From NCBI GenBank assembly GCA_033439255.1, contig CM065888.1:620001-684000 (forward strand): a stretch of DNA of 64,000 nucleotides, written 5' to 3'. The notes beneath the pieces are model-generated. The model had not been told where the DNA came from, searched no databases, and worked only from the letters and a program-made list of their open reading frames with translations. Positions 1 through 11,464 of this stretch are shown here, piece by piece. The stretch is from Hericium rajendrae (lineage: Eukaryota; Basidiomycota; Agaricomycetes; Russulales; Hericiaceae). Numbering within the stretch: the first letter of the stretch is position 1; every line of letters begins with the position of its first letter. Position numbers and translations under genes: made by a program.

Positions 1-670
1 CCGCTGTGGTCCTGGTTCCGTGTGACTCCTCTGATGTGTTTGGGCTTGGATCTGGGGAGTCAACGGGCACGGCCGCAATCAATGCGTCCGTTTCTGGATC
101 TGAGTAGCTGGTTGAACATGTTGAGCCTTCAGAATTTAGTGTAGGCATAGTGGGTTGTCCGGTTCATGCTGGGGGCGGCATACGTCGTGGGTAGATAAGT
201 GCGGTAATAGTTTGGGTAAAGAGACGGCCATCTCCTGCCTGCAGGCATCGCGAATTGGCGAAATTGGTCATAGCAAGGGGCCCCGCCGCAGGCGGGTAGA
301 AAAAATTGGCAAGGGGCAAAGTCAGAGCGGGCGGAAAAGGTGGCCAGGGACGTCCCTCGGCCTTGGAGGGGAAGGCGCCGAGCGGCCGAAGGGTCCATAG
401 CCCTCCTTGCCTGCGTCGGTGAAACTCCATCAACCGCGCCCATGTCAGGGCTTCTGGCGCCAAAGCCAATCTGCAGGGTCATCGCCTATGCTGCACCCAG
501 AGCGACGGCACTTGTATCTTAGAATGTTCAGAATGAGCATGAATAGATAGTTTAGCGACTGGGGCTGCGCCTTTGCAAGGATTGAGCGGCGTGGGCGTAC
601 ACAGTGCGGAAGTAAGATTAGAGTGCTCTGCCAAGTCAGAAAGGGGTCTAGCATCCTCTCTTCAACACCC
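1..670. other. Left-edge region without a supported gene
   Basis: Short open frames exist on both strands up to about position 130, so a gene running off the left edge is possible, but neither strand gives a decisive signal. Positions 267-281 hold one half of the 15-bp inverted repeat described separately. The rest is the upstream flank of the small gene that starts at 671. Confidence 0.4.
267..281 (+). repeat. Left copy of a 15-bp inverted repeat (candidate transposon TIR core)
   Basis: GTCATAGCAAGGGGC here is the exact reverse complement of positions 7223-7237. The two copies lie outside the small gene (671-1468) and the transposase-like gene (1915-6811), as terminal or subterminal repeats of a DNA transposon would. 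Similarity outside the 15 bp is weak, so the true ends and any target-site duplication are unresolved. Confidence 0.45.
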
Positions 671-1468
671 ATGTCCATTCTCAAGCCCGCTCCCACAGTC
701 ATACTCCCCGAGCAGGAGCCATCAGCCATTCAGAGCCGCTTCGAGCGGCTCTCAATGTACTTCCCTATATACAGTCCTCGCATGCACTCTGACCCTGTCA
801 ATTGGTCATTCTGCCATGTCGGGCAGGACGATCAATACTATCGCATTTACTGCGACAACGCTCCGACCTCCATCCAGAACGGCATTTATGCGAAAGCGAC
901 GGCCGTCGTGTTTCAGGTAACGGCGCGCATCCACCCGCACATGTGCTTCCTCACAACCGATGGGGATCGTGCCCATCCTTATGTCGAAGAAGACATCAAT
1001 GCGCCACGCATGGCCTCATGCTGGCTCGAAGCAGTCGGCGACTCGGTTCAAGACCGCATGGTCTGGCAGCGGGCACTGAAGCGGCTGCAGCATATTGCTC
1101 AGCAGGGTGACCGTGAAGTCTGCATGGACGAGTTTGTCACGCCGGTCGACTCTCCAGGCACGGCGAACCCGGAGATGCCGCCTGCGCTCCTTCAAGTCTC
1201 TTGGAAGCCTCCGGTAAGTCTCGCTTTTGTTTTTGCCTCAAATATTTGACTTACCGATTTGTCTTCCCGTTAGGTTCCATTCGATCTAGAGGCCTTCCCG
1301 CTCTTGACTTCTAGTCATGAGCACATCGTGATGCCGTCGCGCGACCAAGTCCCGTTCGGCAAGCGCATTCGCGCTCACTTTGTTCTGTACCTCAGCGCCT
1401 CCTGCGCAACGAAGAATAAGGGCCCTCTCGTCGCTGCCCGGGTTGTCTACATGCACATTGTCGACTGA
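671..1468 (+). CDS. Hypothetical protein, possible transposon-associated gene
   Basis: Two exons (671-1213 and 1274-1468) give a 245-aa protein. The intron is GTAAGT..TTAG and splices in frame. I start at 671 because the frame is well behaved from there; an upstream ATG at 623 is also in frame. I recognise no domain, signal peptide or membrane segment. The chain is rich in aromatic residues and ends in VVYMHIVD. It lies 446 nt upstream of, and in the same direction as, a transposase-like gene, and both lie inside a 15-bp inverted repeat. I infer that it could be a passenger or accessory gene of that element, but an independent host gene is equally possible. Confidence 0.6.
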
Positions 1469-1914
1469 ATTCACTTTTTTTATTTTGTAACAGTATGTAG
1501 GTCTTTCCATGTCGGCAGTCTATATTATCTTGCTTAGGATATGAGGTACGAGAAAACCCTATAGCATTCTTGTTTATGTATCTGAATAGCCCGTAGCCTT
1601 ACTAGTCGAAGCCCATGTACATTAGCTAGTCTCACAATAATCTGTATTGCCGTGTCCGTGCTCATCTGCCGTTGCTATGGCTGCGTCCGAAATCTAGCCC
1701 AAATAATTATGACATGCCGGCTCCCCTTGTGAAACAGTGTGATTGTGACTATGAAACAGTGAATGCAGTACTGACAAGCGAAACTGACAGTGCGAGGAGC
1801 GCGGACGCGACTGGCCAAGCGATTTGGTCCCGTTGCAAATATAGGGACGTTGCCTCAGCGCACTCCTTGCTCCCAACGTCCGTCTCCCCACCGCTATTGC
1901 CACGTCTCACAGCT
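1469..1914. other. Intergenic, transposon-internal
   Basis: The 446 nt between the small gene and the transposase-like gene are probably the 3' end of the first and the promoter of the second. The frame of the second gene stays open back to 1672, but the ATG at 1915 (MSAFEPD) begins the first stretch that looks protein-like. Confidence 0.4.
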
Positions 1915-4900
1915 ATGTCTGCCTTCGAGCCCGACATCGTCCGTTCGATTATCAAGAATGCCCTCCCTTCCAAGGAGCATGACAAGTTCGAGAAGCGATG
2001 GATGAAGTCGGTCAGTCTGAATTTCGTTCTCAAATGCATGCGACTTGGCTTACCTTCATTTGTTTCGGCCGTTTGCCAGGTTCACGATCATGTCGAGACC
2101 TGGAGTGCGAGCAACCCACATGCAGACGAGGCAACGGCGCATACCCAGTTCACTTGGGTCGCGCACGTCGTTGCGTACATCGAGTTCTTGCACGAGCGGA
2201 CGAAGCCCGCACCGAGGTCCCCAACGGGGACAAAGCCCCTGCCGCTCACGCTCAAGATCCCCATTTACGGACCTCATTTCAGCCCGCCGCAGCACCTCCA
2301 CATCGTGAAGCGGACTCCGTCAGGAAAAGTCCCCAAGGTCAGGATCGAGACGACATACCTCAAGCCCGTCAATATTATCCATCCGTTCTATCATGCTCAT
2401 AGACTCTCGGTATGTCCGCGCTGTCATGGAAACAATTTGTCCTGGGATAGCTGGACTGCTACCGGGCCGCGCAGCGTTTATGGTGTACGACGGCCGGAAT
2501 TGGCGCTGGGATATCAGGTGAGGTGCAGCGACTGCAAGAAGGAGCGGCAGAAATTACCGTTGGACCAGACGGATACAATACAGTATTCCTATGCGACGAC
2601 GAGTGATAAGTTTTGGGAAGGCTGGGAGTATTGGAAGATTCCACGTACGTCGTCTGTCAACTTATATATTGAGCGCTGGGAACATTCGTCTGACGCTCCG
2701 ATGCAGGTGGCCTTCCAGTCTTTTTCCACCGATGCGCTGTCACTCGTGACCTGCTCGATATGATCATCGAGCTTCGTTTGTCGAGTACATCAGCAGGCCT
2801 TGCTGAGAACATCAAGCGTGAGTCAGCGATGGCACCAGCTCGGGTTCAATAGTAAATTTTTACTGACTGCTATTGGCAGAGCTCCATCTCCTGGAGTACC
2901 ATCAAGCCGTCCTGGATTTCCTCGAGAGCTACAAGCAGCACTCAGTCTGCGGCTTCACGGACGTCGCGCTCGACTCGTTTTCAACATTCAACGACCCCAA
3001 TGGCTGGAATGGAAGCACAATATCTGGCGACTCGATCACTACGATTCTGCTGGAGAACAATTCTCGCACGCGTCATGACGAGTCAAGCGACTATCTGAAG
3101 ACGCTCACTGGTGCGTCCCTCGTTTTGCGTGGTTTGCCTTTTCTATATAGACTTATCCTTTTTTTTTTTCAGCCGTCTCTGTTTCCGTTGACGCCACGTT
3201 CGAATCGACGAAAAAAGCTGTCATTTCAAGTCAGAGCCTGGTCCGAACCAATCCTTCAGGTGGAGGGCTCTTCAGCGGGATCAACGAGTTTGATGAGATT
3301 CTGTTTTGGGTACGTCACTCGGGATGTATGAATCTTGTTCGCTGTATCCCTACTGACCCTCTGCATGATCAGAAACTTTCCCAGACCATGTCGAACGCAG
3401 AGATCATCGAAGCGCTCGATGGGCTCAAGAACCGCCACCTGGCGCTGGATAAGCCACTGCCAGAGATTGCGACGGCTGATAATTGCTGCCATGTCCGGAA
3501 CGCGATCATCAGCGTATTCCCCCAGATTCATGTGGTGCTAGATGTTTATCACTTTCTAATGAGGTATGTCTCGCACGGCCTCAATGATCTGAACTTACTG
3601 ACATCATGGGACTGTGTTCACACGCTCACTGTACAGATATGCCGTCGCGATCGTGAATGGCAAGCGCAACATATGGTACTGGATTGTCGTTGAAGACATC
3701 CGAGAGGCCATCCTGCTCAAGAAAGCCGACCAAGACTCGAAGGCCGTTTACCGGACAAAGGAAGACCAAGAAGTGAGACTGGAGGCAGCGTACAGGGCCT
3801 GGGATCAGCATGGAGGCGTGTGGGCTGCAGCTGCGCCAAGGGTAATTGTTTTACCACCTACACCAATTCGCGCAGCCATACTCACGAACTGTAGGTCCAT
3901 GAAGCTCAAATGAACCACGTCCGGAAAGGTTGCCTTGCGCGTCACCGTCAAGACATCGCAACCGATGGCAGCCGCATCGAGGGCACCCACAAAGGATGGA
4001 ACTCCATCATGAGGTCCCATGCCTGCGGCCTCGAGGTGTTCCTCGCGCTGGGCCACGACTTCGTCCTCAGGCGGAATGTCCGCGTGGCTCTCGCTCGCTC
4101 GCCGGAGCCCCCGGAATTCATAGCATCAGCTGAGGGTTCCCATCACCTCTGCCTTGTCGACCACATCGCGAACCTTTGGAACTCGCTGCTCGACATCCGA
4201 CAGCGCAACGGTCACCACGTTGCCGGCTTGATTCGCCTCCCTCGCTTCCCAAATGTTGCAGCGAGTGGTGAGTCCTTCGGCGTCGTCAGATCCTTCGATG
4301 CCGAATCGTACGGAGGCCTCCTCAACATGAAGGAGGATGACCTGGAAGTGGATCTGATGGAGATGATCGACCAGAGTGAGGTCGACATCCAGTCAGTAAG
4401 CAGCCAGCTCGAAATTGAGCCAGAGCTTTTCCTTCGCGAGGGCGCCACCTCAGTAGGCACCATCGTCAAGAATGCCGTCGCCGCTCAAACTGGCATAGCC
4501 CCAAATGTGCAGCCTTCACCCATGTTCCCCATCACTGTCATTGACCCAGCACTCCTCGGTGCACACGAACAGTCAACCTCGAATTTCCCAGGCGCGTATA
4601 TCTCGACGCTCGTCGAGCCGGAGGATGCGGCGCGAGTCAAAGAGAGCTCCCAAAGCAACAAGCGCACCGGGTCATCATCGCGTGATGGCGCCGACTCGAG
4701 CGATGTGGTCGTGAGTGCTGTTCTGCGCTGCTACCCCCGGCTCGACTCTGACTCTTTCTGCTCCCAGGATCTAACACTTGACGACGAATGTGAGCGTGAA
4801 GCCCGGCTCGTTAAGCGCTTGGGGAAGCAGCCGCTTCGCGAACCCCATGCTCAAGCCCCTCCGAAGAGGAAGAGGGCTGAGGATGCCAGTGCACAGGCTG

Positions 4901-6811
4901 AGCATGGACAGCCAGTCAAGAAAGCCCGCTTCGTTGAGAGCGAGGCTGTCAACATTCGGGTACGTCGCACACATTAAAGGGACCATGTTCACGCGCTGAC
5001 ACTCGATGTGCCAGCAATCAACCATCACTGTGCAGGGCACGCAGCTCGGGCGCGCCGTCGGCACCGGCGGCGCTGTCAATGACTTTTTCAGGTGCTACAA
5101 GCCACCCTCGCAAGGTGGACAAGCCACCAGCGCACCGCCATCCGACTCTGAGTCGCCGCCGCCGGCCACGCAAGGCACGGCCACATCGTCCGGTGCTGCC
5201 CCACCCACCAGCACTCCAGCCTGTGCTGCCGCCATCACCGAACGTCCTGTAGCTGCGGCCAATGAGCCACCTGCAGCACCCGCCCACAGCACGCAAGCAC
5301 CAGCGGCACGCAGCGGCGCTGCCACGCGCACCCAAAGGGGAGCCGCACGCACACGCAACGGCACCGCCACAAGCGCGCCAAGGGGAGCTGCACGCGCGCG
5401 CAATGGCGCCGTCACAAGCACGCAAAGCGGAACGGCAAGTAACAGCGCCGCCCCGTCGCCGTTGCCAGCAAGCACAGCACAGTCCCCTGCGGCTGCGCAA
5501 ACGGCATCGCTCACGTCCCCACTCCCCCTTCCGTCGTCTCCTGCAGGTCTCACACGTACCGAGCACATATGGTCGTTCCTGTCGGCGATGGACGCGCACT
5601 CGATGATCATCGAGCGCGGCAGGGAATACTTCGTCTTCATGAAGGTACGCGAGGCACAGCAGTGGTCCATGGCGTCAATGACGCCGCGCAAGTGGGTGGT
5701 CGCAACGCGCATCTACAATGAGAAGCTGCACGAGTCGTGCAGCGAGGACAACCTCCCGCCGCCGGTGTTGAAGCACCCTCGCGCGCTTGTGGATCACCTC
5801 GACATGGTCGAAGATAAGATTATCACTCGCATCCTCAAGGACGACTACAAGAGCCGGCCCATCAATGGTGAGTGCCTCTACCTCTTTCTTCTTTTTGTTG
5901 AGCCATTGCTAAGCCTTCCTCGTCACTGCAGGCCAAGAGGGCACGGAGATCTTCTGGAGAAGGCACTGCCATGCAGTGCCCGGTTTAGTGAAAGACGGCG
6001 CGACACCGAAGGTATGTTGTTGCACGCATTGTTACCTTGTTGTGATGAATCTTCAGCTGATGCCACACGCCGCACGCTGCAGCGCCAGCCGCAGAAATGC
6101 AGGCGCTGCCGCATCCTCAAGTACACGACTGGGATCCGCGGCGCCTCGAACCACCGGCGTGACTGCTGTTCGGACGGTGTGCGCTCGCGCATCGAGGGCG
6201 ACAAGTTGCCGCCGTGGCCGCAGCCCGCGGGCATCTTCGAGGGCGGCAACACGTTCAGCGTGCCTGCCTTTTTCAATGCTGTATGCAAGCTCTACGATCA
6301 CGCCGTGCTGCACCAGGTGCATGCTGTCGAGTTCCCACTGGAATATCAGGCATTCATGGTCTTCCTCATGGACCGCCTGATCATCCGCGACGACGGCGCG
6401 GTCCTCTTCCCACTGTATGAACACACCACAAAGATCAAGCCCGAGCCCCAGCAGCTGCCGCCGGGCCTGCTCATCGACTTTTCGGGCGCGCGGTGCCTTA
6501 AGGTGCCGCAGTTGTCGCACGACATCGGCCCCGCTGCCCGCCCTGCCACGAGCTTCCTCTCGGTGCCACGACCGGCGGCAACAGAAGCGGCGGCAGCGGA
6601 CACACCAGCGACGCACGCGGCAGCGACGCACACGGCGGAAATGGATGCCGCGGCGACGGGAACAGCAGGGATGGCGGCGGCGGCGGCAGACACGGCGGCG
6701 GCGCCAATGACGGCGACGACAAGGGCGACGGACGCGGCGGTGACGACGGCGACAGACGGGGCGGCAGCGGACACGGCGGACGGGGCGTCGACGTCGTCGC
6801 AAGCTGCTTGA
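1915..6811 (+). CDS. Large transposase-like protein (zinc-ribbon plus DDE-like core)
   Basis: Twelve exons join in frame to 1,401 aa: 1915-2010, 2080-2644, 2707-2817, 2880-3110, 3173-3309, 3373-3563, 3637-3841, 3895-4710, 4768-4959, 5015-5867, 5932-6011 and 6083-6811. The 2011-2079 and 4711-4767 introns are multiples of three, so retention cannot be excluded. Two Cys pairs (CPRC near residue 144, CSDC near 181) resemble the cysteine region of DUF6729-type transposon proteins. Three acidic motifs follow: VSVDATF (D about 340), TADNCCHVRNAI (D about 416) and VVLDVYHFLMR (D about 437). They resemble the DDE core of ISL3/MULE-like transposases, where the last Asp precedes a HisPhe/Leu. A basic KRKR stretch follows near the middle. 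The second half carries a KCRRC..NHRRDCC Cys/His cluster and an Ala/Thr-rich tail. Family assignment is inference from motifs. Confidence 0.6.
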
Positions 6812-7694
6812 GACTCTCTGCATCGCTAGCTGTGCGCCGTGCCTCACCCTAGTTCTCTTCGAGCCACGACGGTTCCGCGGGGGGTCCTTGCTTTTTTTGA
6901 TCATCTATTCTAATTACTTGTACCACTACTTGATGCCTAATACATCCACCCATCGTGCACCTTACCCGAATTGAGCCAGCGAGCCGGCCGACGTGAGTGC
7001 GAGCGCGAGCAAGAACGACGTCGCCGCCGCCGCCCCGTTCCCAGCGCGCGCGCGCGACCGAGCGTGGACCAGTGTGCCCCTTTCGACTTAGCGAAAATCT
7101 GGCGTCGGTCCTGCGGCGCGCCGGAAAGAAAGTCACGAGCCGGGTCCCACGGAAATCGGTCTCTGGTCGCAATCGGTCGCGTTTGGTCCCGCCTCGCGCG
7201 GTCGCAACTGGTCGACCGTTTCGCCCCTTGCTATGACGGTGTAGCTGCGAATTGGCCGTTGTCACGTGACCGCGCGTCATGACTGCAACAACTTTGCATC
7301 TTTACAGCGTCAAGAAGTTGATTAAGTCTTCGCGTGGATTCCCACTTTCAAGAACTAGTATATAAGGCGAATGTCGAGCTCAACTTAGATGAGTTCAGCG
7401 GAGACAGTGCATATTGAGATCATCGAATAATGGTACAAAGAGTCGAGATTAGGATAACATCATGCGAACATAAGAACACTTGCGGCTTCCAACTCTACTG
7501 TAATAATAAAAGGGGCACGACCCGGGCAACGTTCGCGGCGAATTGAGAGGAAGTCGAATATACGTCCCGCTCCCGCGGCCGGCCCGGCCATAGTATTAGC
7601 CGTCGGTCTGGTACTGCCCATCGACACGCTCACTACGCGACTCTTCCTCCTTTCCGCTTATCATCTGCCTGCTAGCTGAGCGCAGGCCACCATC
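6812..7694. other. Intergenic with right inverted-repeat copy and a TATA-like site
   Basis: No gene is supported. The stretch holds the right half of the 15-bp inverted repeat (7223-7237), a GC-rich CGCGCG run near 7047, and a TATATAAGG box near 7360 that lies about 330 nt before the next ATG at 7695. Confidence 0.4.
7223..7237 (-). repeat. Right copy of a 15-bp inverted repeat (candidate transposon TIR core)
   Basis: Exact reverse complement of 267-281, about 410 nt downstream of the transposase-like stop codon. An exact 15-bp inverted match between two flanks of a few hundred bases is unlikely by chance, which supports a DNA-transposon boundary in this area. Confidence 0.45.
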
Positions 7695-9043
7695 ATGGCC
7701 TTCGAAATCCACACCTTCATAATGCGTGTCCAATTCACAGGTGACTTCGCCAGCGAGATCGACGAAACACCCGGCGGTCAAACGCCTGCTGTCTTCGTCG
7801 ACAAGCAGCTTCGCAGGATAATGTGCCAGTTGCAGATGAATAGCGCGTTGCCCAAGAAGGCGCACGTCTGGGTGGCAGCCCCCGAAATCGGGGGCGGGAC
7901 CCTCGAGATGCGGTGGGAGACGAGCGCGAACTGGGTGCGTTCATATCCGGACGATGTCGCGATGGTGCTCATACAGAGCTTGGCCACCGCCAGAACCTCA
8001 TGACCGTCTTCGTACATGCTTTCGTGGCATTCCATGTGACACCACAGATGCTAAATACGCAGGGAATGTGCGTCTTCTTATCTCTCATGCATCATCCGAG
8101 AACACTCCTGACATTGTGCTGTCTGCCAGACGGCGCGTATTTCTGTAAGCTTGCTTTATCTATGTTCTGCGCACAGACTTATCTGCCACAGGTACAAATT
8201 CAACCGTACCGGCGTGACATCCGTCCCGAAATCCTGGCGTCCCTTCTTCTCCGCATACAACACAGCGGGCAAGCCGCCCCACGACCCCAAACCAATCAAT
8301 GCCATCCCGCAATTTCCCCCACGCCCCTTCGTGCCCAATGCGCCTGCGCCGCCGCCCCTCGCAACCCCAAGCACTTCTTCGATATCCACACCTCCACACC
8401 TCCTCGGCACTGACTCAATACCGTCTGACACTGCTACAGGTCTGGACGCCCGACGGAACCAGGACCAACTCGCAGCATGCCCATCGAGCGTCCTCGCGGC
8501 CGAGCTCGTGCACTGCCGGGCGCGGTGCGACCAGTACCGCGACGCGGCGATGGCAGAGCAGACACGCGCCGTGGATCTGGAGATACTGCTGGGCCGCACC
8601 ATATCGGAGAAAGAGAATCTCGCAAACGAGAACGCGATCATGCAGCGCGAGGTCCAGGCGCTGCGCGGTCGGACGGCACAGAATGAGGGCGCGTCTTCGT
8701 TGAAGAGAAATAGGGAGGACGAGGTGTCACAGCGATCGGTGCGCCCGAGAACAGACGATGTGCAGTTGAAGACTGAGCCAGCTAATGACCATGATGCCCT
8801 TCGTACGTGCAGCTGTTATCGCTGTTCGCGGTCTGACTCAGGTATCGACCAACAGACTCCGTCTCGGCCCTCGAATCTCGCGTGCAGGAGCTGCAGGCAA
8901 GCCTGCAGAGCGAGGCTCTGGCTCGCCAGGCTGCGGAGCATAAGCTCAGAGATGTGGAAAGAGAGTGTAAGGAGCCGTTCGTCGTGCCTGCGATGTTGCA
9001 GGCTTTCCTGCGACTGACAACGATGGGAGATGGGGATGATTGA
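7695..9043 (+). CDS. Hypothetical protein with Pro-rich linker and coiled coil
   Basis: Five exons (7695-7934, 7979-8067, 8130-8144, 8192-8802, 8856-9043) join in frame to about 380 aa. The third exon is only 15 nt. The first intron is the weak point: 44 nt, with acceptor CAGAG. Without it the first frame stops at 8003. The N-terminal 80 residues look globular but I recognise no family. A Pro/Ser/Thr-rich linker spans roughly residues 145-190. From about 205 to the C-terminus the chain alternates Leu/Ala/Glu/Arg as in a coiled coil, with a basic patch LKRNREDE in between and a Lys/Arg/Asp-rich stretch before the last exon. No localisation signal is clear beyond that basic patch. Function unknown. 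Confidence 0.6.
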
Positions 9044-9782
9044 GCCACGGATAAATGATATCTGTTGTGGTTCCCCAATAGGCATTAAGAACATCGATGT
9101 ATCGGAAGTACATTGCAACGGGCCGCAAGGATCAGGGTTGGTGCAACTGAGGGAGAGGGAAAGCGAGCGGTATGCTGGAGAATTGAATCGATCTCTACGA
9201 AGATAATAGAGAAATTTCGGACACGAGCCTCGCAAGGGGCAGTAAAGTCATGATCTAAGTATTTGGTGCGTGATATATCTGTCGTTAAAACCTCGTTCTG
9301 AGCGTCCATAAGCGGAGTCTGACATTCTTTCACTTCTCTAGAACAACGCATTTTCGAGGAAATCTTGATGGCTACAATTTTTAGTTGGGGCTTAACGTAT
9401 CAATAAGTCCTTATTAACTGCTTCCGCTTCGAAATCGAGGAGCATTCCTGGTGCATGTTCAAGCTGCATCTACGTTGCATCAATGCTGCATATTCCTTGC
9501 TGAGGGGTGTGACGGCGTCAGCTGATTTGTGACGACCGCGTGGGCGTGACGGCGCGCTCTTCGGTGCAATGCACAAAGAAGAATATGCAACGAATATGCA
9601 GCAACCGCGAGGCAAGCGACACGGTCTTGTATGTGAGTGGCGTGGGTGGGAGGAACCGCTCTCTGTTATTACCGATTTTGATCATAAAAGACGATCTGCA
9701 GATTTCACCCGCGTCTACCACCCCATCTCCTGTGCTTTCGTGGATACTCTAAGCATCGGCTACCTCCATACCTTCTAAAGTC
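9044..9782. other. Intergenic; begins left arm of inverted duplication near 9365
   Basis: No gene is supported. From about 9365 the sequence matches the reverse complement of about 23,170-23,685, including the promoter of the next gene and a shared stretch reading GATGGCTACA at the outer end. The promoter copy here lacks the CATTGC tandem repeat that the right arm has. Confidence 0.6.
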
Positions 9783-11260
9783 ATGCATGACCGATTCTCC
9801 CTAGATGTCATTGACCGCATACTCATCCATGTCACAGATTTCGAGACCCTCAAAGCAGCCGTCGTTGTGTCGAAACACACGCATAGGGCATTCAGCGCCC
9901 GGCCGCGCAGCATCCTCACTGTCGTTCTCCGGAATGAAAACCCAGAATCATGGCGTGCAGTGATTCGCTTCATCCATTTCAAGACCACGGGCGAGCTCCT
10001 TGAAGACGAAGCTCACGCCGAAAGAGTGTTGCTCGACGGGAATGGAGTTGGGCGATATTGGACGCTTGATCACACCGTACGCGGGGCCATCGAGATGTTC
10101 CGACACAGGTGAGATAATGCATTGTTTCAGTCGAATTATTGGCATATTCATTAGATCTAGGTACACTATCAGCCGCGAACTGTCGCCGACGCAGTTCAAC
10201 GCCGTCTCCCGTGCACTCTATCGTCTCTGGCTGTACCAAGCATGCTTCGGAAAGACCTGGTCCCAGTGGGTCCGCGGAAAACAAGGCGAACGGCCCCAGG
10301 AGCCGGTCATAATTGAGACCGACCCGCAGAAGAAATACGGCCCGCTTCACGCCGAGCGAAAGCACTTCTTGGCAGACTTTTCGATGCAAGAGTATGATGA
10401 GCTGGACATCGTCTTTCGGTTTGTGCAGCGTGAGGCCGTTCAGTGGCTGAGCAGAGATGGTTTGTGGGGAGCGTACCCGGAGGATGGTGAGCTTTAATCC
10501 ATCGTCACCCAAGTTGTTGCTGACTTGTGTAATTTGCGCAGTCTGGTCGGTTGCTCTGGAGCTCTTGGCGCGCGAACTGGACGAGATCGTGGACATCTTG
10601 GAGGAGTATCAGACATTCGAAGATTCGGTCTCCGTCTCTCAAGACGTAGTCCAAGAGCAATTCCTCATATCCTCTCCCTCGATTAACGGCTTCGACGAGC
10701 ACCTGGAGGTCCTCATTCTCGGCAGCGATCATCTATGTTTTACGCAATGTAAGTGGTCCACCTTTTGCGCTTCAATGTGTTATTGACTAGTCCCAGGCGA
10801 CCTATGCAGAAACGCTGGGAAACACATTTGGCATGTCTGCAGTACGTCTTCATCCGGTCTCCTTGGTCATATCCACCCGCGACTAACCCGACCTGAAGAT
10901 CTTATGGATATCGGCGGATGGTGGGGTCCTCCTGTCGAGTTTTCCGAGCGGTTCATGGATTATTCCGCTTCATTCATCGATGCAGTTCATGAGAACCCGG
11001 AAGGGCCAGATATCATCTACGCCCTAGTAAACGACGTGTTAAGACGCGAAGATCCAAATCTTTGGAATAAGCTGATATGCGAAACGTGCATGTCTGGTCT
11101 ACTCCACAAGCATATCGTCGACTGCTGGAGGGCGAGACGCGCTGCGTACGGGTAGTAAGTGTAAATCCATTTTTTGAGAACTTTAATTGCTGATTTCCTG
11201 TGGCATGTTTGCTCTGGTAGTCCGGAGGACAGCAGCTCCGATGACGGATGGAATTTCTAG
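9783..11260 (+). CDS. F-box-like protein with C-terminal CxxC pairs (family member 1)
   Basis: Six exons (9783-10108, 10161-10486, 10542-10748, 10797-10841, 10899-11154, 11221-11260) give 399 aa with every junction in frame. The N-terminus (SLDVIDRILIHVTD..VSK) reads as an F-box-like helix set, which in SCF ligases binds Skp1. A 45-nt exon encodes CDLC, and the next exon encodes CETC near the C-terminus followed by a conserved H..W segment; together they could bind one zinc. The tail is Asp/Ser-rich. Three paralogues in this window (at 21,680, 27,861 and 29,917) share the architecture, and the closest is the right-arm copy. Substrate unknown. No break is visible, so this copy appears intact. 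Confidence 0.8.
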
Positions 11261-11464
11261 TACATATCATCTAGCGGGATGTGTATGTTGCCCGCAGCGG
11301 TGAGAGGGTGGGACCGTCAGGCAAAAGAATGAGAGCAACGCAATCTTATGTTGAAAGACGCTATTGTCCTAAGTATAGTGTACATCATAACATACCTCTG
11401 AATCTGTCGCTGCTCATAGCGTATATCCTAATCGTACGGTTGAACGTACCAACGAGTGATCAAA

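Noticed and set aside
129-482. 117-codon reverse open frame at the left edge
   Set aside because: No recognisable domain, and it spans the candidate transposon end.
5018-5712. Long reverse-strand open frames (193 and 205 codons) opposite the transposase-like gene
   Set aside because: They are shadows of a GC-rich, Ala/Thr/Pro-rich coding exon and have Arg- or Ala/Gly-rich composition without any domain.
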